Below, in pieces: positions 28,127-36,315 of a stretch of DNA of 64,000 nt (the first letter of the stretch is position 1; each line of letters starts with the position of its first letter). This DNA comes from Aquipseudomonas alcaligenes NBRC 14159 (GTDB lineage Bacteria > Pseudomonadota > Gammaproteobacteria > Pseudomonadales > Pseudomonadaceae). Under the pieces are notes generated by a model. It was not told the origin of the DNA, did not search any database, and saw nothing but the letters and a program-made list of their open reading frames with translations. The stretch spans positions 62,001-126,000 of the forward strand of contig NZ_BATI01000027.1 in assembly GCF_000467105.1 (NCBI RefSeq), written 5' to 3'. Position numbers and translations under genes: made by a program.

Positions 28127-28981
28127 ATGAGTGCTATGAGCTGGATTCGTGGCTTCAACGCCACGGTTGGTCGCCTGGCCCCGGATCTCGCGGCCAGCAA
28201 GATGCACCGGGCCTTTCTGACGCCGCGCGAGCTGCCGCCGCGCGACTGGGAGTTGCCGCTGCTGGCGGAGGCCGAGCGCGTCACCCTGCGCTTCGGTTTG
28301 TCTGCCTTGCGCTGGGGGCAGGGGCCGGCGGTGCTGCTGTTGCACGGCTGGGAAGGTCGTCCGACCCAGTTTGCCGAGCTGATTCGCGCCCTGGTGCGTG
28401 CCGGCTATGGTGTGGTCGCCCTGGATGCACCGGCCCATGGGCGCTCGCCGGGGCACGAGGCCAATGTGGTGCTGTTCGCCCGCGCCCTGCTGGAGGCGGC
28501 CGGGGAGCTGCCGCCGCTGAAGGCGGTGATCGGCCATTCGCTGGGCGGTGCCAGTGCCTTGCTGGCGACCCAGCTCGGCCTGCGCACCGAGGCGCTGGTG
28601 ACCATCGCCGCGCCGGCGCGCATCCTCGGGGCGCTGCGGCGCTTCGCCCACTTTGTCGGGTTGCCCCGGCAGGCGCGGGCGCGCTTCGTGCGCATGGTCG
28701 AACAGAGCGCCGGCATGCCGGCCGCGCAGCTCGATGTGGAGCGTTATCGCCTGGATTTCCCCGGGCTGGTGGTGCACGCCGAAGACGACCCCATGGTGCC
28801 CTTTGGCGAGGCGCAGAACATTCACGCGGCCTGGCCCGGCAGCCGCCTGCTGCGTCTGGAGCGCGGTGGTCACAGCAAGCCGCTGGGCGATCGGCAGGTG
28901 GTCGAGGCGGTGCTGGAGCTGCTTGGCAGCGCCGATCTGCAGGGCGCCGCCGACCGCCGCATACTGGCTGCCGCATCCTGA
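28127..28981 (+). CDS. Alpha/beta hydrolase
   Basis: 284 residues from the ATG at 28127 (GAGGAGA upstream). Oxyanion-hole LLHGWEGRP (72-80), ALDAPAHGRSPG, nucleophile elbow GHSLGG with S138, acid Asp in VVHAEDDPMVPF and terminal histidine in RGGHSKPLGD complete a catalytic triad. No signal peptide. It probably hydrolyses an ester or related bond in the cytoplasm; the substrate is unknown. Likely co-transcribed with and repressed by the TetR protein. Confidence 0.9.
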   Translation: MSAMSWIRGFNATVGRLAPDLAASKMHRAFLTPRELPPRDWELPLLAEAERVTLRFGLSALRWGQGPAVLLLHGWEGRPTQFAELIRALVRAGYGVVALDAPAHGRSPGHEANVVLFARALLEAAGELPPLKAVIGHSLGGASALLATQLGLRTEALVTIAAPARILGALRRFAHFVGLPRQARARFVRMVEQSAGMPAAQLDVERYRLDFPGLVVHAEDDPMVPFGEAQNIHAAWPGSRLLRLERGGHSKPLGDRQVVEAVLELLGSADLQGAADRRILAAAS

Positions 28982-29108
28982 GTGCCAGGCGCTACGCCGG
29001 CACTAACGCGGTACACTCCCTGCCATGTGCCCACCGAGCCGAAGTTGTGCTTCGCGGCCAGTGGGCACCGTCACAGCAGCCAATGCCGTTTGGTGAGGGG
29101 GAGATGAC

Positions 29109-29759
29109 ATGGGCCTGACGATGGATGTGGTGCTGCAGCGTGCGCGCCCGGTGCTGCCGGTGCTGGTGATCGAGGATTGCGCGCTGGCGGTGGACCTGGC
29201 ACGTGCGCTCTATGCCGGCGGCGTCGAGGTGCTCGAAGTCACCCTGCGCACGCCGCGCGCCCTGGATGCCCTGGCGGCGATTCGCCAGGAACTGCCGCAG
29301 CTGCTGGTGGGGGCGGGTACGGTGATTCATGCCGAGCAATTCCAGGAGGCTCGCGATGCCGGCGCACAGTTCGCCGTCAGCCCGGGTTGCACCGAGCGCC
29401 TGGCGGCGGCGGCCGATGACTCGGGGCTGCCCTACCTGCCGGCGGTGATGACGCCTTCGGAAGTGTTGCTGGCCCTGGAATACGGCTACCGCTCGCTGAA
29501 GCTGTTCCCGGCCAACGGCAATACCAGCGTGAAGATGCTGAAGAGCTTCAAGGGGCCGTTTACCGGCATCCGTTTCTGCCCCACCGGCGGCATCACCGCG
29601 GACAACCTGCTGAGCTTCCTGCGCCTGCCCAACGTGGCCTGCGTCGGCGGTACCTGGATCGCCCCGGACAACCTGATCCGCGCCCGCGCCTGGGACCAGA
29701 TCACCCAGCTGGCTAGCGAGGCCCGCGCCCTGGCAGCCAGTGTCGAGGTCAAGCCGTGA
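29109..29759 (+). CDS. KDPG/KHG aldolase family protein
   Basis: 216 residues of the Eda family. Catalytic E43 (EVTLRTP) and Schiff-base K131 (YRSLKLFPA) lie at the positions expected from E. coli Eda (45 and 133), and the phosphate-binding CPTGGI follows. It should split 2-keto-3-deoxy-6-phosphogluconate to pyruvate and glyceraldehyde 3-phosphate (Entner-Doudoroff pathway). There are no sugar genes nearby, and pseudomonads can hold another eda beside edd/zwf, so this may be a paralogue with a different 2-oxo acid substrate. GAGGGGGAG precedes the ATG. Confidence 0.88.
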   Translation: MGLTMDVVLQRARPVLPVLVIEDCALAVDLARALYAGGVEVLEVTLRTPRALDALAAIRQELPQLLVGAGTVIHAEQFQEARDAGAQFAVSPGCTERLAAAADDSGLPYLPAVMTPSEVLLALEYGYRSLKLFPANGNTSVKMLKSFKGPFTGIRFCPTGGITADNLLSFLRLPNVACVGGTWIAPDNLIRARAWDQITQLASEARALAASVEVKP

Positions 29760-30205
29760 GCTGGGACCTGCCGACGCCTTTCGTCATCGACCTGCAGGTC
29801 GGCGCCGACGACATCGACGGCCTGGGGCATGCCAACAACGCCGTCTACGTCAGCTGGCTGGAGCGCTGCGCCTGGCGTCATTCGCAGCACCTGGGGCTGG
29901 ACCTGGCCGAATACCGCCGGCTGGACCGCGCCATGGCCGTGCTGCGCCACGAGATCGACTACCTGGCCAGCGCCTACGAGGGCGAGGAACTGCAGATGGC
30001 CACCTGGATCGTCGAGTCCGACCACAAGCTGAAAATGACCCGGCGCTTCCAGCTGTGGCGTCCGTCGGACGCCACCACGCTGTTGCGCGCGCAGACCACC
30101 TTCGTCTGCATCGAGCTGTCCACTGGCAAGCCCAGGCGCATGCCGGCGGAGTTCGTCGAGGGCTACGGGCAGGCGCTGCTGGAACCCTATCCGCTGCAGC
30201 TCTAG
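29756..30205 (+). CDS. Acyl-CoA thioesterase (hotdog fold, 4HBT type)
   Basis: 149 residues from a GTG overlapping the aldolase stop by four bases. The 4-hydroxybenzoyl-CoA thioesterase-like active-site segment DDIDGLGHANNAVYVSWLERCAW (around residues 20-42, broken here only for description) includes the catalytic-type Asp and the following helix; HEIDYLASAYEGEEL continues the hotdog fold. It should hydrolyse acyl-CoA thioesters. Translational coupling to an aldolase is unusual functionally. The end overlaps the convergent small gene by four bases. Confidence 0.87.
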   Translation: MSWDLPTPFVIDLQVGADDIDGLGHANNAVYVSWLERCAWRHSQHLGLDLAEYRRLDRAMAVLRHEIDYLASAYEGEELQMATWIVESDHKLKMTRRFQLWRPSDATTLLRAQTTFVCIELSTGKPRRMPAEFVEGYGQALLEPYPLQL

Positions 30206-30597
30206 TTGAGCAGTGGCGCGAGGAAGGCCGCGCCCGGTTTGACGATGATCGCGAACTGGCGCGTCTCGCCCGGCCCCAGCAGCACCGATTGCGCCGCCCC
30301 CGGCCCCTGGCCGCCGCAATAGCCGGCAGAGGAGATGGCCACCGCCAGGCTCACCTGGCCGCTGGGCAGGTCCAGCGCGGTACGCTCGCCGGGGCCGAGG
30401 CTTGCCGCCACTTCGCGGTTCACATACAAGTCCACGTTGCAGGCGTTCGGCGCGTTGCTGTCGCGGCTGAAGATCAGCCGACCCGGTTCACCCGGTGCCG
30501 GCGCCGGTGGCTGGACCTGGACGCCGCGTGGCAGTGGTTCGGCGGCCTGGGCGAGGGTGCCGAGCAGGCACAGGGCGAGTAGTAAATGGCGCGACAT
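30202..30597 (-). CDS. Small exported hypothetical protein
   Basis: 131 residues from the ATG at 30597 (MSRHLLLALCLLGTLAQAAEP), a clear signal peptide with cleavage after AQA. The mature domain looks beta-rich: RLIFSRDSNAPNACNVDLYVNREVAASLGPGERTAL resembles proteins that bear a glycine/proline-rich sandwich, and two cysteines (NACN, GYCG) may form a disulfide. Probably periplasmic. Function unknown. Confidence 0.75.
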   Translation of the reverse strand: MSRHLLLALCLLGTLAQAAEPLPRGVQVQPPAPAPGEPGRLIFSRDSNAPNACNVDLYVNREVAASLGPGERTALDLPSGQVSLAVAISSAGYCGGQGPGAAQSVLLGPGETRQFAIIVKPGAAFLAPLLN

Positions 30598-30688
30598 GCG
30601 GTTCTCCGTTCGGCTCCTTGTCGTGTGGCCATCTTGCACCAGGCGGGCGGGGCCTTAAACTGTGCGCCCCGTTTTTCCGGACTGTCCC

Positions 30689-31645
30689 ATGCAAATCGCC
30701 CTGGCCCCCATGGAGGGGCTGGTCGACGAAATCCTGCGCGATGTGCTGACCCGTGTCGGCGGCATCGACTGGTGCGTCACCGAGTTCATCCGCGTCTGCG
30801 ACCGCTTGCTGCCCGAGACCGCCTACCACAAGCTGGCGCCCGAACTGGCCGAGGGTGCGCTGACCAGCGCCGGCACGCCGATGCGCGTGCAGCTGCTCGG
30901 CTCCGATCCGGTTTGCCTGGCCGATAACGCGGCGTTTGCCTGCAGCCTCGGCGCGCCGGTGATCGACCTCAACTTCGGCTGCCCGGCCAAGACGGTGAAC
31001 AAGTCGCGCGGTGGCGCCGTATTGCTCAAGGAACCGGAGCTGCTGCACGCCATCGTGCGCGAGGTGCGCCGCGCGGTGCCGGCGCAGATTCCGGTGACGG
31101 CCAAGATGCGCCTGGGCTTCGATAGCCCGGACGCTGCCCTGGAGTGCGCGCAGGCCCTGGCCGAGGGTGGCGCCGCGCAGCTGGTGGTGCACGCGCGAAC
31201 CAAGGTCGACGGCTACAAGCCGCCGGCGCACTGGGAGTGGGTGGCGCGGGTGCAGGACGTGGTGGCGGTGCCGGTGTTCGCCAATGGCGAGATATGGAGC
31301 GTCGACGACTGGCGGCGTTGCCGCGAGATCAGTGGTGCCGAGGACATCATGCTCGGGCGCGGCCTGGTCTCGCGTCCGGACCTGGCACGGCAGATCGCCG
31401 CGGCACGCGCCGGTGACGAAGTCGTGCCGATGTGCTGGGACGAACTGTTGCCACTGTTGCAGGACTTCTGGCAGCAGGCCCGGCGCAAGCTGGCGCCGCG
31501 CTACGCGCCGGGGCGTCTCAAGCAGTGGCTGGCCATGCTCACCCGCAGCTATCCCGAGGCCGTCGCGCTGTTCGCCGAGATACGCCGGGAGAACGATTGC
31601 GCGCGTATCGACGCCTTGCTCAAGCCGCTGCAACCCGCCTCTTGA
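30689..31645 (+). CDS. dusC: tRNA-dihydrouridine(16) synthase DusC
   Basis: 318 residues from the ATG at 30689 (an upstream GTG at 30662 is less likely). FMN barrel start [20 protein letters not shown], the DusC-type substrate loop [17 protein letters not shown] with the catalytic cysteine, VTAKMRLG and [16 protein letters not shown]. The opening and the CPAKTVNK block distinguish DusC from DusA/DusB. It reduces U16 of certain tRNAs using FMN and NADPH. Its stop codon overlaps the -35 box of the ibpA promoter. Confidence 0.93.
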   Translation: MQIALAPMEGLVDEILRDVLTRVGGIDWCVTEFIRVCDRLLPETAYHKLAPELAEGALTSAGTPMRVQLLGSDPVCLADNAAFACSLGAPVIDLNFGCPAKTVNKSRGGAVLLKEPELLHAIVREVRRAVPAQIPVTAKMRLGFDSPDAALECAQALAEGGAAQLVVHARTKVDGYKPPAHWEWVARVQDVVAVPVFANGEIWSVDDWRRCREISGAEDIMLGRGLVSRPDLARQIAAARAGDEVVPMCWDELLPLLQDFWQQARRKLAPRYAPGRLKQWLAMLTRSYPEAVALFAEIRRENDCARIDALLKPLQPAS

Positions 31646-31668
31646 AATCCGCCAGGGCATCCACATCT
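31641..31668 (+). promoter_or_regulatory. Sigma-32 heat-shock promoter of ibpA
   Basis: -35 CTTGAAA (31641-31647) is an exact match to the sigma-32 consensus, and the -10 CCACATCT (31661-31668) matches CCCCATNT at seven of eight positions; the spacer is 13 bases. The -35 overlaps the dusC stop codon. An inverted repeat, GGCATCCACA (31656-31665) with TGTGGGATGCC (31675-31685), overlays the -10 box. Confidence 0.88.
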
Positions 31669-31692
31669 AGTCGGTGTGGGATGCCGAAGTCG

Positions 31693-31728
31693 GGTCCCGC
31701 GACCAGACACTTGCTGATTATTCAGGAG
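31693..31728 (+). promoter_or_regulatory. ROSE-like RNA thermometer in the ibpA leader
   Basis: Two hairpins fill the short leader: GGTC-CCGC-GACC (31693-31704) and TTGCTGA (31711-31717) against TCAGGAG (31722-31728) with a TTAT loop. The second hides the AGGAG ribosome site seven bases before the ATG. It includes the hallmark G opposite G (31713/31726) of ROSE elements, which lets the helix melt on heating. The two-hairpin layout fits the short ROSE-like thermometers reported for Pseudomonas ibpA. Confidence 0.88.
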
Positions 31729-31735
31729 ATGCGCC

Positions 31736-32185
31736 ATGAGCAACGTCCTTTCCCTGGCCCCGCTGTTCCGCCAGTCCGTCGGTTTCGATCGTTTCAACGA
31801 CCTGTTCGAGTCGGCGCTGCGCAGCAGCGAGAACGGCAGTTCCTACCCGCCCTACAACGTCGAGAAGCATGGCGATGATCAGTACCGCATCGTCGTGGCG
31901 GCCGCCGGCCTGCGTGAAGAAGATCTGGAGCTGCAGGTCGAGCGCGGTGTGCTGACCGTCACCGGTGGCAAGCGCGAACGCGCTGCCGAGAGCGTCAGCT
32001 ACCTCTACCAGGGCATCGCCCAGCGTGGCTTCAAGCTGTCGTTCCGCCTGGCCGACCATATCGAAGTGAAGGCTGCGACGCTGTCTCACGGCCTGCTGAA
32101 TATCGACCTGGTGCGTGTTGTGCCGGAAGAGGCCAAGCCCAAGCGCATTCCCATCGGCGGCGACAAGCCGGCGCTGCAAGGCTGA
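31736..32185 (+). CDS. ibpA: Small heat-shock protein IbpA (Hsp20/alpha-crystallin)
   Basis: 149 residues. Starts SNVLSLAPLFRQSVGFDRFNDLFE as in IbpA, then an alpha-crystallin domain (about 35-125) with YNVEKHGDDQYRIVVAAAGLREEDL and the closing AATLSHGLLNIDL, and the I-x-I-type tail KRIPI. It holds unfolded proteins for DnaK/ClpB. Expression is expected to be heat induced at two levels: sigma-32 promoter and ROSE-like leader. Downstream, 47 bases separate it from the convergent GGDEF/EAL gene. Confidence 0.95.
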   Translation: MSNVLSLAPLFRQSVGFDRFNDLFESALRSSENGSSYPPYNVEKHGDDQYRIVVAAAGLREEDLELQVERGVLTVTGGKRERAAESVSYLYQGIAQRGFKLSFRLADHIEVKAATLSHGLLNIDLVRVVPEEAKPKRIPIGGDKPALQG

Positions 32186-32232
32186 TCGGCAGCCGCTTGA
32201 GAGAAGGGCACCTGCGGGTGCCCTTCTGCATT

Positions 32233-35148
32233 TCAGCGGCAGCGGTTGGCCTGCAGCAGGTCGTGGAATTCCGCTAGCGGCACCGGCTTGCTGAACAGGT
32301 AGCCCTGGTAGTGATGGCAGCCCTGCTGGAGGAGGAACTCCAGCTGTTCGGCCTGCTCCACGCCCTCGGCGATCACCTCCAGATTGAGGCTGCGGGCCAT
32401 GGCGACGATAGCGCGGATGATCTCGGCATCGTTGGGGTCGCTGGTGGCGTCACGGACGAACGACTGGTCGATCTTCAGCACGTCCACCGGCAGGCGCTTG
32501 AGATAGGTCAGCGAGCTGTAGCCGGTGCCGAAGTCGTCCATGGCGAAGCTCAGGCCGAGCTTCTTCAGGCGGCGCATCTTGGCGATGGTGTCGTCGAGGT
32601 TATGGATGACGATGCCTTCGGTGATCTCCAGCTTGAGCATGCTGGCCGGCAACTGGTTCTGCTGCAGGCAGCGCTCCACCCGTTCGACGAAGTCGTTCTG
32701 GCGGAACTGCCGCGGGCTGATATTGACGCACAGCTGGAAGGTCTCGCGGCTGACCAGGCCGTCGCGCATCAGGCGCGCGCCGGCATGGCAGGCCTCGCTC
32801 AGGACCCAGCCACCGACTTCGAGGATCAGCCCGCTTTCCTCCAGGACCTGGATGAAGTGAGCGGGTGACTGCATGCCCAGGGTGGGGTGGCTCCAGCGCA
32901 GCAGCGCCTCGGCGCCGACCACGCTGCCGTTGCGGGCGTCCACCTGGGGCTGGAAGTACAGCTCGAACTCGCCGCGGGCCAGCGCCAGGTGCAGGTCGTT
33001 CTCCAGGCGCAGGCGCTCGCTGGCGGCTTCCTGCATGGACTTGCGGAACATCTGGATGGTATTGCGCCCCGAGTCCTTGGCCCGGTACAGGGCGATATCG
33101 GCGCGCTTGAGCAGGTCGGTGGGGTTGTCGCCGTGGTCCGGCAACAGGGCGATGCCGATACTGGGCGTCACCTGCAGGCGGTGGCCATCCAGCAGCATGG
33201 GTTCGGCCAGCAGGCTGCGCAGCTTTTCCGCCACCTGGCGAACCTGGCGGGTGATTTCGGCGCGCTTGCCCTCCAGGCCGGAGATCAGCACCACGAACTC
33301 GTCGCCGCCCAGGCGTGCCACCGTGTCTTCCTGGCGCACGCTGGCCTCCAGGCGGGCGGTGACCATCTTCAGCACGGCGTCGCCCACCGGGTGGCCGAGC
33401 GAGTCGTTGATGTGCTTGAAGTGATCGAGGTCGAGAAACAGCAGGGCGCCATGCAGATCGTGGCGCTTGAGCAGGGCGATCTGCTGGATCAGGCGGTCCA
33501 TCAGCAGCGCGCGGTTGGGCAGGTTGGTCAGCGGGTCGTGGTAAGCCAGGTGCTGTACCTGCGCCTGGGCCTCCTTCAGCTCGCTGATGTCGCGCGCGGT
33601 CAGTAGCAGGCAGGGCGTGCCGTTGAGCTCGATCGGCTCGACCGAGACCTCCACCAGCTGCAGTTTGCCGCTGCGGTGCTGGCCATGCATCTCCAGGTGG
33701 TAGACACGGCCGTCGCGGATGATCGCCTCGACCATCCGCTCCCGCTCCTGCGGGTTGGCCCAGACCTGCAGTTCCTTGGCGGTGCGGCCAATGACTTCTT
33801 CCGGGCGGTAGCCGGTCAGGCGGCAGAAGCCCTCGTTGACTTCGATGAAGCGGCCGCTGTCGCGCTCGGTGATGGTGATGGCGTCCGGGCTGGAGTGGAA
33901 CGCCTTGGCGAACTTCTCCTGGCTGGCCTTGAGCGCGGCCTCGGCGGCCTGGCGCTCGGTGATGTCGCGAAAAGTGGTGGTGATGCACAACTGGCGGTCG
34001 ACGCGAATGAAGCGGCTGGACACCACGCAGGTCAACTGATGGCCGCCCTTGGTGCGAAAGCGCGCGATCTCGTTGTTCAGGCCCTGTTCGCGGCTCAGTT
34101 TGGCGAACAGCTCGTCACGCTGGCGTTCGTCGACCCAGAAGCGCAGCTCCGGGGCGCTGCGTCCGACTATCTGCTCGGGCTGCCAGCCGAACACCTGGCA
34201 GAAGCTGGGGTTGACCTCGATGAATACGCCATCGCGGATGCGCGACACGCAGATGGGCTCCGGGCTGGCCTGGAACAGGGTGACGAACTTCTCCTCGGAG
34301 GAGGCCATGCGCTGCTCGCGCTGCACCCGTTCGGTGATGTCGAGCAGGATGCCGGTCATGCGCAGGGGCTGTCCGCTGGCATCGCGGTGCAGCTTGGCGG
34401 TGCTTTCCAGGCAACGGTTTTCGCCGTTGTCCAGGCGGATGCGGTAGGTCACCTGGTATTCGCGTTGCGTGCCATCGAGTATTTCCCGATAGGCCTGGCG
34501 CATCTGTTGTTGATCCTGCTCCGGCACCCGGCGGAAGAACTGGCTGAACTCGCCATGGAAAGGTTCGGCGGGCAGGCCGTGCAGGCTGGCCGCACGCTCC
34601 GAGCCGTACAGCGTGCCGCTGGGGATGTGCCAGTCCCAGGTGCCGAGGTTGGCCGACTCCAGGGCCAGATTGAGGCGCTCCTGGCTTTCGCGCAGGGCCT
34701 GTTGCTGCTGTTGCTGTTCGGTGATGTCGCGGATCACGCCGAAGACCTGCGTGTGGCCGTTGGCGTCGGTCCGCGGCCGGCCGCTGATCTCCAGCCAGTG
34801 CAGGCTGCCGTCGGGCCAGCGGATGCGATGGCGCAGGGCTTCGGGAATCGGCTGGCCCTCCAGCACCTGCTGAAACAGCTTCTGCACCTTGGCGCGCTCT
34901 TCTGCGGGGATCAGCTCGATATAGTCGACCTGCCGTTGCAGGGGATGCTTGGGGTCCAGGCCGAACAGGGCCTGGGCGCCGCGCGACCAGCTGACCCGGC
35001 CGCTGTCGATGTCCCAGTACCAGGCACCTAGGTGCGCGCCGTTGAGCGCCGCGAGCAGGCGCGGGGCATCCTGCCAGGTCTTTTCGAACTCGACCGGGTC
35101 CAGGGCGGGTATATGGGGGAAGGGCGGTTGCTTGGGTGGTTTGGACAT
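32233..35148 (-). CDS. Multi-PAS GGDEF-EAL cyclic di-GMP protein
   Basis: 971 residues from the ATG at 35148 (an in-frame GTG at 35184 is possible). Four PAS/PAC units cover about residues 30-540, each closing with an ITERQ-like linker (RDITEQQQQ, LDITERVQ, FRDITERQ, ARDISELKE). GGDEF domain: RLGGDEFV near 610 with an upstream RQED, the spacing of an RxxD product-inhibition site. EAL domain: GAEALLRW near 745, DDFGTGYSSL and EGVE. Both catalytic motifs look intact, so it may make or break c-di-GMP. No membrane segment, so a cytoplasmic sensor (redox, ligand or light) is inferred; the PAS ligands are unknown. Confidence 0.92.
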   Translation of the reverse strand: MSKPPKQPPFPHIPALDPVEFEKTWQDAPRLLAALNGAHLGAWYWDIDSGRVSWSRGAQALFGLDPKHPLQRQVDYIELIPAEERAKVQKLFQQVLEGQPIPEALRHRIRWPDGSLHWLEISGRPRTDANGHTQVFGVIRDITEQQQQQQALRESQERLNLALESANLGTWDWHIPSGTLYGSERAASLHGLPAEPFHGEFSQFFRRVPEQDQQQMRQAYREILDGTQREYQVTYRIRLDNGENRCLESTAKLHRDASGQPLRMTGILLDITERVQREQRMASSEEKFVTLFQASPEPICVSRIRDGVFIEVNPSFCQVFGWQPEQIVGRSAPELRFWVDERQRDELFAKLSREQGLNNEIARFRTKGGHQLTCVVSSRFIRVDRQLCITTTFRDITERQAAEAALKASQEKFAKAFHSSPDAITITERDSGRFIEVNEGFCRLTGYRPEEVIGRTAKELQVWANPQERERMVEAIIRDGRVYHLEMHGQHRSGKLQLVEVSVEPIELNGTPCLLLTARDISELKEAQAQVQHLAYHDPLTNLPNRALLMDRLIQQIALLKRHDLHGALLFLDLDHFKHINDSLGHPVGDAVLKMVTARLEASVRQEDTVARLGGDEFVVLISGLEGKRAEITRQVRQVAEKLRSLLAEPMLLDGHRLQVTPSIGIALLPDHGDNPTDLLKRADIALYRAKDSGRNTIQMFRKSMQEAASERLRLENDLHLALARGEFELYFQPQVDARNGSVVGAEALLRWSHPTLGMQSPAHFIQVLEESGLILEVGGWVLSEACHAGARLMRDGLVSRETFQLCVNISPRQFRQNDFVERVERCLQQNQLPASMLKLEITEGIVIHNLDDTIAKMRRLKKLGLSFAMDDFGTGYSSLTYLKRLPVDVLKIDQSFVRDATSDPNDAEIIRAIVAMARSLNLEVIAEGVEQAEQLEFLLQQGCHHYQGYLFSKPVPLAEFHDLLQANRCR

Positions 35149-35260
35149 CGCGTTTCTCGTCCGCCGCTCGGTACGTTTCGCCACCAGCCGGAAGGGGCGC
35201 CGTAGAGGGATGCAAGCGTCTTTTTATTATCGTTATGGCGCCACGTTAGCTGCTGCTTTG

Positions 35261-36139
35261 CTATCTAGGCAAGCGTTGTGCGTCGAGCAGGGCCATGAAG
35301 GCGCGCGCGGCATTGGACAGGGTGCGCTCGCGATGCAGGATGTAGCCGAGGCGGCGCTGCAGCTGGATACCGGGTAGCGGCAGGCGCACCACCTGGTCGT
35401 CGAGCATGGTGCGTGGCAGCACGCTCCAGGCCAGGCCGATGGAGACCATCATCTTGATCGTCTCCAGGTAGTTGGTGCTCATGGCGATGTTCGGTATCAG
35501 CCCCTGGGCCTGGAACAGGCCCTGGACGATGTGATGGGTGAAGGTGTTGCCGCCGGGAAATACCGCCGGGTGCAGCGCCACGTCGGCCAGGGTCACCGCG
35601 CCGTTGCGCGCCAGCGGATGCTCGGGGGCGGCGACGAAGTCCAGCGGGTCGTCCCACACCGCTACCGCGTGCACCGGCTCGCGGGGCTCGGGGGCCAGGG
35701 TGATCACCGCCAGTTCGGCGCGGCCGTGGAGGATCTCTTCATAGGCCACTTCCGAATCGAGAAACTGGATATCCAGCGCCACCTGTGGATGCTGACGGGT
35801 AAAGGCCCGCAGCAGCGGCGGCAGGCGATGCAGGCCGATATGGTGGCTGGTGGCCAGGGTCAGGCGGCCGCTCACCTCGCCGTTGAGGTTGGTCAAGGCG
35901 CGACGGGTATCGTCCAGTACATTGAGGATCTGATAGGCCCGTGGCAGCAGGGCGCGGCCGGCCTCGGTCAGGCTCACTTCGCGGCCCAGGCGATCGAACA
36001 GGCGTGTGTCGAGCTGCTGTTCCAGGCCGGCGATGCGCTTGCTCACTGCCGGCTGGGTCAGATGCAGGCGCTCGGCGGCCTCGGAGAAGCTGCCGGCTTC
36101 GGCGATGGCGATGAAGGCATTGAGGTTGGCCAGGTCCAT
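35261..36139 (-). CDS. LysR-type regulator divergent from leuC
   Basis: 292 residues from the ATG at 36139 (MDLANLNAFIAIAEAGSFSEAAERL). Helix-turn-helix LTQPAVSKRIAGLEQQLDTRLF, substrate-binding domain from about residue 90 (GRLTLATSHHIGLHRLPPLL). This is the standard LysR layout and length. A perfect LysR box lies between it and leuC, so it most likely controls the leucine genes, perhaps with 2-isopropylmalate as co-inducer by analogy to other leucine regulators; that effector is inference. Confidence 0.93.
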   Translation of the reverse strand: MDLANLNAFIAIAEAGSFSEAAERLHLTQPAVSKRIAGLEQQLDTRLFDRLGREVSLTEAGRALLPRAYQILNVLDDTRRALTNLNGEVSGRLTLATSHHIGLHRLPPLLRAFTRQHPQVALDIQFLDSEVAYEEILHGRAELAVITLAPEPREPVHAVAVWDDPLDFVAAPEHPLARNGAVTLADVALHPAVFPGGNTFTHHIVQGLFQAQGLIPNIAMSTNYLETIKMMVSIGLAWSVLPRTMLDDQVVRLPLPGIQLQRRLGYILHRERTLSNAARAFMALLDAQRLPR

Positions 36140-36182
36140 GGGATTCCGTGTGGCAAGGTGTTTTTTCCGGTTATAGCGCATT

Positions 36183-36201
36183 GCATTCCCATCAGGAATG
36201 C
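36183..36201. promoter_or_regulatory. LysR box upstream of leuC
   Basis: GCATTCCCATCAGGAATGC is a perfect inverted repeat with seven-base arms and a five-base centre; T36186 and A36198 give the T-N11-A pattern. Its centre lies about 55 bases before the leuC -10 box, the position where LysR regulators usually bind. Confidence 0.75.
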
Positions 36202-36220
36202 TTCGAATAAAAAATATGAA

Positions 36221-36250
36221 TTGGAGTTATTTGATCCGAATCCCTAGGAT
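36221..36250 (+). promoter_or_regulatory. Candidate leuC promoter
   Basis: TTGGAG (36221-36226), 18-base spacer, TAGGAT (36245-36250). It follows the LysR box and an AT-rich run (36206-36220). The transcript would carry a leader of about 60 bases; I see no leucine-rich leader peptide in it. Confidence 0.5.
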
Positions 36251-36315
36251 CGCCCCATCAGCAGAAGGGTTATCGGCCCTCGCACCGCACATGACCTGAT
36301 CGAGGACATAAGCAA

